14,800 nt of DNA, taken from positions 1-14,800 of the forward strand of contig JAGKUT010000004.1 in NCBI GenBank assembly GCA_021152765.1, read 5' to 3'. Made by a program: the position numbers and the translations under genes. This document shows positions 6,498 through 14,776 of this stretch, one piece after another (the first letter of the stretch is position 1; each line of letters begins with the position of its first letter). This DNA comes from Actinomycetes bacterium. GTDB taxonomy: Bacteria; Bacillota_I; Bacilli_A; RF39; UBA660. The notes under the pieces are model-generated. The model did not search any database. It worked only from the letters and a program-made list of their open reading frames with translations, and was not told the DNA's origin.

Positions 6498-9023
6498 ATG
6501 GAAGATGTATTAAAAAGAATTCATGACTATGCGTTAGAAGATATAATGGGTGACAGGTTTGGTAATTATGCTAAGGAGATTATTCAAGACCGTGCGATTC
6601 CTGATGTAAGGGATGGTTTAAAGCCTGTTCAAAGAAGAATTTTATATGCAATGTATAAAGCTGGAAATACTTGGGATAAGCCTTTTATAAAGTGTGCGGC
6701 TACTGTTGGAGATGTATTAGGTAAGTTCCACCCACATGGTGATTCTTCTGTTTATGATGCGATGGTTCGTATGAGTCAATGGTGGAAACAAAATACTATT
6801 TTAGTTTCTATTCATGGTAATAATGGTTCTATGGATGGTGACGGGGCTGCGGCTTACCGTTATACTGAAGCTAGACTTGCTCCTATAAGTCGTGAATTAA
6901 TTCGTGATTTAGATAAGGAAACTATTCCATGGGCTCCTAACTTTGATGATAGATTTTTAGAGCCTACTGTTTTACCTGCTCAATTTCCAAATTTACTTGT
7001 TAATGGTGCGAATGGTATTTCTGCAGGTTATGCGACTTGTATTCCGCCTCATAATTTGGGTGAGATTGTTGATGCGACTATTAAGCGTATTGATAGCCCT
7101 AATTGTAGGCTTGATACAATTTTAGAGATAGTTAAAGGACCAGATTTTCCTACAGGTGGTGTTGTTGAAGGTAAGAAAGGCATTATTGATGCTTTTACTA
7201 CTGGTCGTGGTAAGGTAATTGTTAAGTGTAAGTATGAGGTTGTTAAAGAAAAGGGTCGTGAACAAATTATTATTCATGAGATTCCTTTTGAAGTTAATAA
7301 AGCTATGCTTGTAAATAAGATTGATTCTATTAGAATTGATAAGAAGATCGAAGGTATTGCTGAGGTTAGGGATGAATCTGACCGTGAAGAGAGTGTAAGA
7401 ATTGTTATCGATTTGAAGAAGGATGCTAATCGTGATTTAATTATTAATTATTTGCTTAAGAATACTGAATTACAGGTAAGTTTTAATTATAATATGGTTT
7501 CTATTGTTGATAGAAGACCAATGACTTTAGGTATTATTCCTATTATTGATGCTTATATCGCTCATAAGAGGGAAGTTGTTGTTAAGCGTAGTGAGTTTGA
7601 TTTAGCTACTGCTCGTAAGGAAATGCATATTGTTGAAGGTTTGATTAAGGCTTTATCTATATTAGATGAGGTAATTCATTGTATACGCGCTAGTAAAAAT
7701 AAGAGTGATGCTAAGGATAATTTAGTTAAAGAGTTTGATTTTACTGTTGCTCAAGCAGAGGCTATTGTTACTTTACAACTTTATAAATTAACTAATACTG
7801 ATGTTACTGAATTAGAGGAAAAACATGCTAATTTATTATTATTGATTGCTGAATTAGAAGAAATTTTAGGTAATGAAGATAAGTTGAAATCTGTTATGAA
7901 GGATGAGTTACGTGCTATTAAGAAGAATTATGCTACTCCAAGATTAACGGAGATTGTTGATGAGGTTACTGAAATTAAGATTGATACTGAAGCAATGCTT
8001 CCAAAAGAGGATTGTATTGTTGTTGTTACTCATGATGGATATGTTAAGCGTGTTTCATTACGTAGTTATGATGAGAAAGAAAAAACTTTAGTTAAAGATG
8101 GTGATTATGTACTTGGTCTTTATAAGATTAATACATTGAATACTATTTTATTGTTTACTGATTTAGGTAATTATTTGTATTTACCTGTTTATGAGATACC
8201 AGATTGTAAGTGGAAGGAATTAGGTAAGCATATTAGCAATATTATTAAGTTAGAGCCTAATGAAAATATTATTAAGAGTATTCCTGTTTATGATTTTGAA
8301 AGTGGTAAAGTTATTACTATGGTTTCTAAGAATGGTATGATTAAGCGTTCTAATATAAGTGATTTTAAAGTAAGTCGTTATTCTAAGGCTATGACTGCAT
8401 TTAAACTTAAAGATGATGATTTAGTTGTAAGTGTTAGTGATTTATCTGGTAATGAAATATTTATTTCTACTTATAATGGTATTGGTTTAAGGTATTTACT
8501 TGATGAAGTAGGAATTACTGGTGTTAAGAGTGCTGGTGTTAAAGGAATTGGTCTTAAGGATGATCATGTTGTTAGTGCTAATATATTTAGTGGTGATAAT
8601 GATTTTGTTTGTGTTATTACTGAGAAGAGTACTGGTAAACGTGTTAGAATGTCTGAATTTGAACGTACTAGTAGAGGTCGTAAGGGTATTCAATTGATTC
8701 GTGATGTTAAGACTAATCCATATAGAATTTTAAAAACTTTTGTATGTGATAAGTGTGATTTTACTATTAAAGTTGGTAATGATTTTGATAGCTTGAAATC
8801 TACTAATTTACCTATTATGGATAGATATTCTACTGGAAGTAGTATTGTTAAAGGTGAAATTAATGATGTATTTGAAGAAATTTCTTTGATTGATTCTGAA
8901 ATTATTGATAAGAAAGTTGTGGATAATGAGGAAGAAATAGAGACTTTGGATATAAAATTAGATGAGATTGATGAACAAATACTTACGATAGATGATTTCT
9001 TGGATGATTTTAAGATAGGATAA
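6498..9023 (+). CDS. parC: DNA topoisomerase IV subunit A (841 aa)
   Basis: DNA-cleaving subunit of topoisomerase IV. The start two bases after parE, with AGGGGG at 6487-6492, shows one operon. Seen: winged-helix cleavage domain beginning LEDIMGDRFGNYAKEIIQDR, with DVRDGLKPVQRRILYAM; quinolone-resistance region KFHPHGDSSVYDAM, in which Ser83 and Asp87 match the positions of S. aureus GrlA Ser80 and Glu84; catalytic Tyr122 in AYRYTEARL. A coiled-coil tower region lies around 370-490. The C-terminal domain (about 500-790) shows degenerate beta-pinwheel blades such as GYVKRVSL and GMIKRSNI. A CDKC motif occurs in the last blade region, followed by an acidic tail. The ParC-type FGNYAKEIIQDR and PNLLVNGANGISAGYAT sequences distinguish it from GyrA. 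Length is a little above the usual Bacillota ParC because of the acidic tail. Both quinolone positions carry wild-type-like residues. Confidence 0.95.
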   Translation: MEDVLKRIHDYALEDIMGDRFGNYAKEIIQDRAIPDVRDGLKPVQRRILYAMYKAGNTWDKPFIKCAATVGDVLGKFHPHGDSSVYDAMVRMSQWWKQNTILVSIHGNNGSMDGDGAAAYRYTEARLAPISRELIRDLDKETIPWAPNFDDRFLEPTVLPAQFPNLLVNGANGISAGYATCIPPHNLGEIVDATIKRIDSPNCRLDTILEIVKGPDFPTGGVVEGKKGIIDAFTTGRGKVIVKCKYEVVKEKGREQIIIHEIPFEVNKAMLVNKIDSIRIDKKIEGIAEVRDESDREESVRIVIDLKKDANRDLIINYLLKNTELQVSFNYNMVSIVDRRPMTLGIIPIIDAYIAHKREVVVKRSEFDLATARKEMHIVEGLIKALSILDEVIHCIRASKNKSDAKDNLVKEFDFTVAQAEAIVTLQLYKLTNTDVTELEEKHANLLLLIAELEEILGNEDKLKSVMKDELRAIKKNYATPRLTEIVDEVTEIKIDTEAMLPKEDCIVVVTHDGYVKRVSLRSYDEKEKTLVKDGDYVLGLYKINTLNTILLFTDLGNYLYLPVYEIPDCKWKELGKHISNIIKLEPNENIIKSIPVYDFESGKVITMVSKNGMIKRSNISDFKVSRYSKAMTAFKLKDDDLVVSVSDLSGNEIFISTYNGIGLRYLLDEVGITGVKSAGVKGIGLKDDHVVSANIFSGDNDFVCVITEKSTGKRVRMSEFERTSRGRKGIQLIRDVKTNPYRILKTFVCDKCDFTIKVGNDFDSLKSTNLPIMDRYSTGSSIVKGEINDVFEEISLIDSEIIDKKVVDNEEEIETLDIKLDEIDEQILTIDDFLDDFKIG

Positions 9024-9024
9024 G

Positions 9025-9050
9025 AGTGTAATTTATATTACACTTTTTTT
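9025..9050 (+). terminator. Intrinsic terminator after parC
   Basis: AGTGTAAT (9025-9032), loop TTAT, ATTACACT (9037-9044), then T to 9050. A perfect 8-base-pair stem beginning two bases after the parC stop. Confidence 0.88.
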
Positions 9051-9068
9051 ATTATATATAAAAAAAAG

Positions 9069-9097
9069 TTGACAAATGTATTGTTTTGTAATAGAAT
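9069..9097 (+). promoter_or_regulatory. Strong sigma-A promoter of the second adhesin
   Basis: TTGACA at 9069-9074, 17-base spacer, TAGAAT at 9092-9097. An A-tract (about 9060-9067) lies just upstream and could act as an UP element. Predicted start of transcription is near 9104, giving a leader of about 50 bases. Confidence 0.8.
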
Positions 9098-9107
9098 ATT
9101 GAACCAA

Positions 9108-9135
9108 TGTCAATTAAATGTGGGGTTTATTGACA
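9108..9135 (+). promoter_or_regulatory. Leader hairpin upstream of the second adhesin
   Basis: TGTCAAT (9108-9114) and ATTGACA (9129-9135) are exact complements around a 14-base loop containing GTGGGG. The hairpin lies in the predicted leader, immediately before the ribosome-binding site GGGGAGG (9139-9145). It could affect mRNA stability or translation; no ligand-binding riboswitch fold is recognised. Confidence 0.4.
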
Positions 9136-9154
9136 AAAGGGGAGGTTTTGTATT

Positions 9155-11800
9155 ATGAAAAAGACATTTAAGTTGTTTTTAAGTTTACTTATAATGACTG
9201 TTATGTTCTTAGGCGTTTCTAATAAGGTTAACGCTATTGAAATTCCTGAAGAAGTTAGAACAACTGGTTACAAACTTATAGGGAATGAGTATGGTCACTA
9301 TGGTATATTTACTGTAGAACCAAGTGGTGGAACACATGGATACTGTTTAGATCCAGATAAGGATGCTCCAAAAGATAATGGCTTATTATTCACAAAGTTT
9401 AATGTTGAAGATGCATTTAGTTATGCTCAAATCAATAGAATGGTAGCTGTTATTCGTACATCAGGTGATCCAAATTTTGCGAATAGTTTAGGATTAGGAG
9501 AAACTGATGCATTTTATGTAACACAAGCTGCTTTATGGTATGCTGAGTTTGGTGGATATGGTATTGCTCCATTAACTAAGAATTTCCATGATTATTTGAG
9601 TGGTAGTTCATATTATGGTCCTGCATATAACAAATTATTAGCTGCTATTGATGAAGCAAATAATGGTAGAGATTTTACTAAAGAAAATGTTTCTATTAGT
9701 GTAGGTGCTACTAATGGATTAACTGATTCTATGCATGAAGTAGCAATTGATGGTCAAAAGTATTTATTATCAGATTCAGAATTTGTTATTGATGCTCCAG
9801 GTAATTATACTGTTGCAGTAGCTGGTGGATATTTAGCTGATGCTAATGGTAATAATACTGGAAAGGCTAGTGCTAGTTATAGTGTTAATGACACATTTAG
9901 AATTATTATTCCAATAGAGGATAATTCAAATGGTTCTGTTAGTGCTAAATTTACAGTAACTACTAACGATAGTTATATTACTGGATATCAATTACAAGCA
10001 TATAGAAATTTAAATCATGCTGGTTTACAAAGATTAGCTTTATTATTTACTGAAAAAGAAAAGTTATCTGATACTTATACAGTAAGTGGTGATTTTAATA
10101 CTGTTACTGTAAGAACTGATGTTAAGATTGCTAAAGTAAATAAAGAAGGTAAATTAATTTCTGGTGCTAAATTAGGAATTTATAAGAATGAATATGTTTA
10201 TGGTCCAAATTGTACAGGTGAAGATTGCATTATGTATGCAGGAGCTGTTTCTTTAGATGATTCATTAGTTGGTACTTATGATTCTACTAATGATTATATT
10301 ACAGTTTCTTTAAAACCTGGTAAGTATTCTTTAAAAGAGATTAGTGCTCCAAAAGGATATATATTAAGTGATGAAGTAATTAATTTTGAAATCGATGAAG
10401 AAGGTAATGTTAAAGATTCTAATAATAATGTTGTAGAAAACAAAACATTTACTGTTGTTAATGAACTTCCAACAATTAAGATTAGAAAAGTTAATGAGAA
10501 TAAAAAGGATATTAAGGGTGCTGAAATAGTTATTTGTGATTATAATACTGAGACTAAGGAAGAATCTAATTGTAATTTCAAATGGACTACTGATGGTACT
10601 ACTAAAGAATTAACTATTGGTGTTGATTTCGGTTCTATTAATGATGGAAGTTACATTATTAAAGAAGTTAGTGCACCACATGGTTATGAAATAAGCGAAC
10701 CAAAAATAATTACTGTTAAAGATGGTAAATTAAATGGTGATTTACAAAAAGATACAGTAGTAATTGTTGATAAAGCTTATTTAGAGGTAAGTAAAACAGA
10801 TGCAACTGGACAAGAAGAAATTCCAGGTGCTGATATGAAATTATTTGACAAAGATGGTAATTTAGTTGAAAAATGGACTTCGGGTAAGGAATCTCATAAG
10901 ATTTCTGGATTAAATATTAATGAAGTTTATGAAATCGTTGAGGATTTAGCTCCAGAAGGATATGTTAAGCTTTCTACATCAATTAAGTTTATTATTAATG
11001 ATGAAGGTAAAGTTGTAACTATGGATTGTCAATCAGTAGATGGTAATGGATCTGGTGTTGATATATCTTCATGTAAGGTTATGTCTCAAGATGATATATT
11101 AAAGATTAAAAATGATGTAACTAAGGTTAAGATTTCTAAGGTTGATATAACTAATCAACAAGAGTTACCAGGTGCTAAATTACAAATTTTAAATACTGAT
11201 GGAACTCCTGTATATCAAAATGGTCAAATATTAGAGTGGACTTCTACTAATGAACCACACTATATTGAAATGTTACCAGTTGGTGATTATAAGTTAGTTG
11301 AAACTTTCTCACCAGAAGGATATGTTGCAGTTTCTAATGAAGTTTTATTCTCAGTAAAAGCTGAAACAGGTATTCAAACAGTTGTATTTGAAAATGATGT
11401 AACTAAAGTAATGATTTCTAAGAAAGATTTTACAAACGGAGAAGAAATCGAAGGTGCTCATTTACAAATCTTAGATAAGAATGGTGTTGTAGTTGAAGAA
11501 TGGATTTCAGGAGATGAACCACACTATATTGAAAAACTTGCTGTTGGAGAATATACATTAATTGAAACACTTCCAGCAGAAGGATATCAAGAAGGTATGA
11601 TAGTTGATGGAATGTTAACTACTGCATATAAATTTGAAGTTAAAGATAACATGTTATTAAAAATTGATGTTTATAACGAAGTTTTAACTAATGTACCAGT
11701 TACTGGTATGAATGTATCTGCAACTTATGTTGCTGGTAGCATGGTAATTTTAGCTGGTTTAGGTACAATTACTTTTGCTCGTAGAAAAGAAGAAATGTAA
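9155..11800 (+). CDS. Thioester (TQXA-type) and five Cna-B domain wall-anchored adhesin (881 aa)
   Basis: Predicted abundant surface adhesin. Seen: signal peptide 1-27 (ends VNA-I); thioester domain with HGYCLDP (Cys64) and YVTQAALWYA (Gln124), the pair that makes the reactive thioester in this family; a beta-rich stalk region (about 175-315); five Cna-B domains starting near 321, 440, 541, 656 and 750. Their expected isopeptide triads are K327-E395-N436, K445-E504-D539, K547-E596-N653, K662-E716-N747 and K756-E804-N841. Domain 2 has Asp where the others have Asn. Cysteine pairs C353/C358, C461/C473 and C625/C640 are unusual for an exported Gram-positive protein. The C-terminus has VPVTG (847-851), a membrane helix and RRKEEM, a sorting signal with Val replacing Leu of LPXTG. 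GGGGAGG lies nine bases before the ATG. It has its own promoter and terminator. Proline codons are mostly CCA, unlike parC. Paralogue of the next gene. Bonds are inferred. Confidence 0.92.
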   Translation: MKKTFKLFLSLLIMTVMFLGVSNKVNAIEIPEEVRTTGYKLIGNEYGHYGIFTVEPSGGTHGYCLDPDKDAPKDNGLLFTKFNVEDAFSYAQINRMVAVIRTSGDPNFANSLGLGETDAFYVTQAALWYAEFGGYGIAPLTKNFHDYLSGSSYYGPAYNKLLAAIDEANNGRDFTKENVSISVGATNGLTDSMHEVAIDGQKYLLSDSEFVIDAPGNYTVAVAGGYLADANGNNTGKASASYSVNDTFRIIIPIEDNSNGSVSAKFTVTTNDSYITGYQLQAYRNLNHAGLQRLALLFTEKEKLSDTYTVSGDFNTVTVRTDVKIAKVNKEGKLISGAKLGIYKNEYVYGPNCTGEDCIMYAGAVSLDDSLVGTYDSTNDYITVSLKPGKYSLKEISAPKGYILSDEVINFEIDEEGNVKDSNNNVVENKTFTVVNELPTIKIRKVNENKKDIKGAEIVICDYNTETKEESNCNFKWTTDGTTKELTIGVDFGSINDGSYIIKEVSAPHGYEISEPKIITVKDGKLNGDLQKDTVVIVDKAYLEVSKTDATGQEEIPGADMKLFDKDGNLVEKWTSGKESHKISGLNINEVYEIVEDLAPEGYVKLSTSIKFIINDEGKVVTMDCQSVDGNGSGVDISSCKVMSQDDILKIKNDVTKVKISKVDITNQQELPGAKLQILNTDGTPVYQNGQILEWTSTNEPHYIEMLPVGDYKLVETFSPEGYVAVSNEVLFSVKAETGIQTVVFENDVTKVMISKKDFTNGEEIEGAHLQILDKNGVVVEEWISGDEPHYIEKLAVGEYTLIETLPAEGYQEGMIVDGMLTTAYKFEVKDNMLLKIDVYNEVLTNVPVTGMNVSATYVAGSMVILAGLGTITFARRKEEM
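11111..11140 (+). repeat. Cna-B domain-start repeat (copies at 11393-11422 and 14270-14299)
   Basis: A 30-base unit encoding NDVTK-x-x-ISK marks the junction between Cna-B domains. The copy at 11393-11422 matches at 27 of 30 positions, and the copy at 14270-14299 in the next gene is slightly more diverged. It includes the isopeptide lysine codon. It reflects domain duplication within and between the two adhesin genes. Confidence 0.7.
11581..11611 (+). repeat. Near-identical 31-base segment shared with the next gene (14488-14518)
   Basis: The segment encodes EGYQEGMI-x-DG at the end of the fifth Cna-B domain in both large adhesins. The two copies differ at 3 of 31 bases, closer than the surrounding sequence, pointing to duplication or gene conversion of the last domain. 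Confidence 0.7.
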
Positions 11801-11801
11801 G

Positions 11802-11830
11802 AGAAGAGTGTAAAACTCTTTTCTTTTTTT
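11802..11830 (+). terminator. Intrinsic terminator after the second adhesin
   Basis: AAGAGT (11804-11809) pairs with ACTCTT (11815-11820) around loop GTAAA and extends by two more pairs on the outside. T-rich tract to 11831. Confidence 0.85.
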
Positions 11831-11849
11831 TTGATTTTAAAAAAAGTTG

Positions 11850-11878
11850 TAGACTTGTTTAAATTTTTGTGATATTAT
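11850..11878 (+). promoter_or_regulatory. Probable extended -10 promoter of the third adhesin
   Basis: TAGACT at 11850-11855, 17-base spacer, TATTAT at 11873-11878 preceded by TGA (extended -10). An A-tract lies upstream (11839-11845). An alternative -35, TTGTAG at 11847, gives a spacer that is too long. Confidence 0.55.
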
Positions 11879-11896
11879 TATTACAGTATAATAATA
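11873..11896. repeat. Inverted repeat across -10 and leader of the third adhesin
   Basis: TATTATTAT (11873-11881) and ATAATAATA (11888-11896) are exact complements with a 6-base spacer. It overlaps the -10 and runs to the edge of the ribosome-binding site (11896-11903). Its pure A/T arms make chance occurrence quite possible. Confidence 0.4.
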
Positions 11897-11908
11897 AGGA
11901 GGGAATAT

Positions 11909-14710
11909 ATGAAAGGTAAGTTTACTAGTTTAAAGAAATTATTATGCTATGTAATTATTTCACTTTTTATGTTTGGAATTGGGGGTGAATTAGTTAAGGC
12001 TGATACACTTACTATTAATAGTGTTCAATGGTTGGGAAATTTTCAAACTGCTAGATATGCAAAGTTTAATGCATATTTAAATGGAGAAAGTAGGTATGCA
12101 TATTGTTTTGATGCACCTTTATCTGCTCCTAGTGGTTATCTTACTAGTTATAATCCTACTAATGTTTCTGCTGAAACAAAGTTAAGAATTATTAATGTTT
12201 TGGTTGCTGCAGGTTATCCACAATATAATTTACAATATACTAGTGGTGGAGATATGAGCCAAGAGGATGCATATTATGTAACACAAGCTGCAGTATGGTA
12301 TGCGAGGTATGGTAGTGCAGCTACATATAGAACTTTTACCCCTAATTTTCATAATAAAATGAAAAATGGTATTGGAGAATTGTATAAATATAAAACTGCA
12401 TATAATACTTTGATTTCAGCGGCAGATAATAAAGATGCATATAAGTTTGATGGACAGACTGTATTAACATTAAATTCTACAAATGGAAGTGGTATGTCTG
12501 AAACTAGAATTGGTGATAACAATAGAGTATTAGTATCAGATTCAACTTTTAAAATTGATGATAATAACGATAACAGAACTGTTCAATATAATGTACAAGT
12601 TAGTGGTACAAATGCTTATATTTATTCTGAGGATTTGACACAAAATTATGGTACTTCTAAAGATTTTCGTGAAAATGGTAAATTTAAGATAGTAATAGAT
12701 GTTGATGAAAGTGCTTCTGCAGATGAGTATGATGCATCATTTACTGTAACTGAATTGGATCCTGCTACACAATATGACTTAGGATTTTTCTTAGGTAGTA
12801 ATTCTGGAGGTATTCAAAATCTTACACTTCTAGTTCCAGGTGACGGAATACCTGCTACTTTAAGTTATGAATTAAGAGGAAATACTACTGATATATATTT
12901 TCCTGTTCCATATGCCAAAGTTGATACTAATGGCCAATATGTAGAAGGTTCAATGATTGGTGTTTATACTTCAAATGATCGTTTAATGGATTATTGGAAA
13001 TCTGCAAGTGATGCACCAAGAACGATACAATTAATGGAGGGAGATTATTATTTAAGAGAACATGTGAATCCAGATGGATATGCATTTAATAGTGAGAAGG
13101 TTTATTTCCATGTTGATAATACTGGAAAACTTACTAGTAATGGTCAAGAAGTAGATATTGTTAGAATGCAAGATGATGAAGCTTATATTTCATTTAAAAA
13201 AGTATCTACTGATAGAAATAATAGTAATGTTGCTGGGGCTACTTTATTAATACATCCTGAAGGTAATAGTTTTACTAAATATATATGTGGTAAAACTGAT
13301 TCTAATGGATATTTAACTGAAACTTCTCCATACTGTGATAATTTAGGCAGTGAATACAGTTCTGCAAATAATATATTAAATGATACTGGTGTTTATAGTT
13401 TATTAGAACTAGATAAAGCGTACAAACTTTTTGTTAAGGAAATCGCACCAGCTGATGGCTTTGTATTAGATAATAATGAGTATGTTATTTATGGACCAAA
13501 TATGAAGTCTATTGGTCATTATGGTAATACAGGTGCTGCAGGTGATGTTAATCAAGTTCAAATAAATGGTAAATCTGTTGTAGAATATGAATTTAAGAAT
13601 GTTAGATATATTGATATAAGTAAAGTTGATAATTTTGATGGTGAAGAAATTCCAGGGGCAACAATGATTGTATGTCGTAAAGATATCACAACTGGTGATT
13701 GTGAATTGGATTCTGGTGAACCACAAAAACCTATTTATATGGATTATTGGGAATCTGGTACACAACCTCATAAATTTTTGGGTATTGAAAAAGATGTAGT
13801 TTATATTTTGAAAGAGGCTTTAGTTCCAGAAGGTTATGGTTTATTATTTGAAGGAATTTTAGATTTCAAATTAGTTGATGATGGTGTTGTTGAAATGTAT
13901 AATCATACTACTGGTGAAAGAATAAGCAATCCTGAACAATTAAAAGCAGTTATGCCTAACGAACCACTTACAAAAGTATCTATTTCTAAGGTTGATGCTG
14001 CGGGCGGTTCTGAGGAAATTCCAGGTGCAAATATAAAAATTTGTACTGAGGCCGCTTACAATTCTGCTTTGAGTGTTACTGGTGATGGTAATAATTGTGA
14101 TCCAACTGAAGAATGGGTATCTGGTTCAACTGCACATGTTGTTAATGGTCTTGATTATGGAAGTTATTATTTAATTGAAACTATAGCTCCAGCAGGATAT
14201 TATTCAAAGACAAGCGCTACTGCTTTTACAATTAGTAAAGAAGGTAAAGTAGTATCTGTTAAGATGCCAAATGATGTGACTAAATTAACTATTTCTAAGA
14301 AGGATCAAGTTACGAATGAAAGAATTCCTGGGGCAGAACTTCAAATTATTGACTTAGAGTCTGGTGAAATTGCTAAAGATTATCAAGGCAATGAATTAAC
14401 TTGGGTATCTAAATCTGATGAAGATTGGGTAATTTATGGTATACCTGGTGGTAAGAAATATAAGTTAATTGAAACAGTTACTCCTGAAGGATATCAAGAA
14501 GGAATGATTATTGATGGACAAGTTGTAAATGAATATGAATTCTATGTTGGTAATAAAGAAGGAGATATTAATATTGAACTTCAATTGGAAGTTTTAAATG
14601 CTCCAAATACAGGTATAAGTACACTTAATTTATTCGCAATTGGTGGATTAATGGTATTCGCTGGTTATGAAACAATTAAGATATATAGAAGAAAAGCATT
14701 AAATGATTAA
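11909..14710 (+). CDS. Thioester (TQXA-type) and five Cna-B domain wall-anchored adhesin (933 aa)
   Basis: Paralogue of the upstream adhesin with the same plan. Seen: signal peptide 1-31 (ends VKA-D); thioester domain with YCFDAP (Cys66) and YVTQAAVWYA (Gln126); beta-rich stalk (about 180-325) whose end, GIQNLTLL, parallels the paralogue's GLQRLALL; five Cna-B domains near 331, 426, 567, 689 and 791. Candidate isopeptide residues are K337/E384, K431/E511/N564, K572/E636/N684, K694/E757/N788 and K797/E855/N897. Domain 1 lacks a clear final Asn (RMQDDE), so an Asp could serve or the bond may be absent. Cysteine pairs are C460/C476, C589/C598 and C712/C730. The C-terminus has APNTG (898-902), a membrane helix and YRRKALND. 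Ribosome-binding site AAGGAGGG lies five bases before ATG. No sortase gene is adjacent, so a sortase encoded elsewhere, or the one at 2861-3364, must anchor it. The stop codon is inside the terminator stem. Confidence 0.92.
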   Translation: MKGKFTSLKKLLCYVIISLFMFGIGGELVKADTLTINSVQWLGNFQTARYAKFNAYLNGESRYAYCFDAPLSAPSGYLTSYNPTNVSAETKLRIINVLVAAGYPQYNLQYTSGGDMSQEDAYYVTQAAVWYARYGSAATYRTFTPNFHNKMKNGIGELYKYKTAYNTLISAADNKDAYKFDGQTVLTLNSTNGSGMSETRIGDNNRVLVSDSTFKIDDNNDNRTVQYNVQVSGTNAYIYSEDLTQNYGTSKDFRENGKFKIVIDVDESASADEYDASFTVTELDPATQYDLGFFLGSNSGGIQNLTLLVPGDGIPATLSYELRGNTTDIYFPVPYAKVDTNGQYVEGSMIGVYTSNDRLMDYWKSASDAPRTIQLMEGDYYLREHVNPDGYAFNSEKVYFHVDNTGKLTSNGQEVDIVRMQDDEAYISFKKVSTDRNNSNVAGATLLIHPEGNSFTKYICGKTDSNGYLTETSPYCDNLGSEYSSANNILNDTGVYSLLELDKAYKLFVKEIAPADGFVLDNNEYVIYGPNMKSIGHYGNTGAAGDVNQVQINGKSVVEYEFKNVRYIDISKVDNFDGEEIPGATMIVCRKDITTGDCELDSGEPQKPIYMDYWESGTQPHKFLGIEKDVVYILKEALVPEGYGLLFEGILDFKLVDDGVVEMYNHTTGERISNPEQLKAVMPNEPLTKVSISKVDAAGGSEEIPGANIKICTEAAYNSALSVTGDGNNCDPTEEWVSGSTAHVVNGLDYGSYYLIETIAPAGYYSKTSATAFTISKEGKVVSVKMPNDVTKLTISKKDQVTNERIPGAELQIIDLESGEIAKDYQGNELTWVSKSDEDWVIYGIPGGKKYKLIETVTPEGYQEGMIIDGQVVNEYEFYVGNKEGDINIELQLEVLNAPNTGISTLNLFAIGGLMVFAGYETIKIYRRKALND

Positions 14711-14720
14711 TGCTTTTTTT
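14695..14720 (+). terminator. Intrinsic terminator of the third adhesin, containing its stop codon
   Basis: AGCATTAA (14695-14702), loop ATGA, TTAATGCT (14707-14714), then T to 14720, with flanking A and T extending the stem. The TAA stop (14708-14710) is inside the right arm. Confidence 0.88.
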
Positions 14721-14735
14721 GCTTTAAAAAAAAAT

Positions 14736-14764
14736 TTGACTATTTTTAATATTTTTACTATAAT
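14736..14764 (+). promoter_or_regulatory. Consensus sigma-A promoter of a gene beyond the right edge
   Basis: TTGACT at 14736-14741, 17-base spacer, perfect TATAAT at 14759-14764, with an A-tract upstream (14726-14734). Transcription would start near 14771 and leave the window. The remaining bases hold no ribosome-binding site; the only ATG (14780) opens just six codons. Confidence 0.8.
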
Positions 14765-14776
14765 AGAGTATAGTAA
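14755..14776. repeat. Inverted repeat overlapping the last -10 box
   Basis: TTACTATA (14755-14762) and TATAGTAA (14769-14776) are exact complements with a 6-base spacer, covering the -10 and the predicted start of transcription. It has the same layout as the repeat at 11873-11896. It could be an operator or an A/T-rich coincidence. Confidence 0.4.

Noticed and set aside
4588..9023. The pair as gyrB-gyrA
   Set aside because: The C-terminal LIRV...EKRV...EWINENV in the B subunit and FGNYAKEIIQDR in the A subunit are topoisomerase IV patterns.
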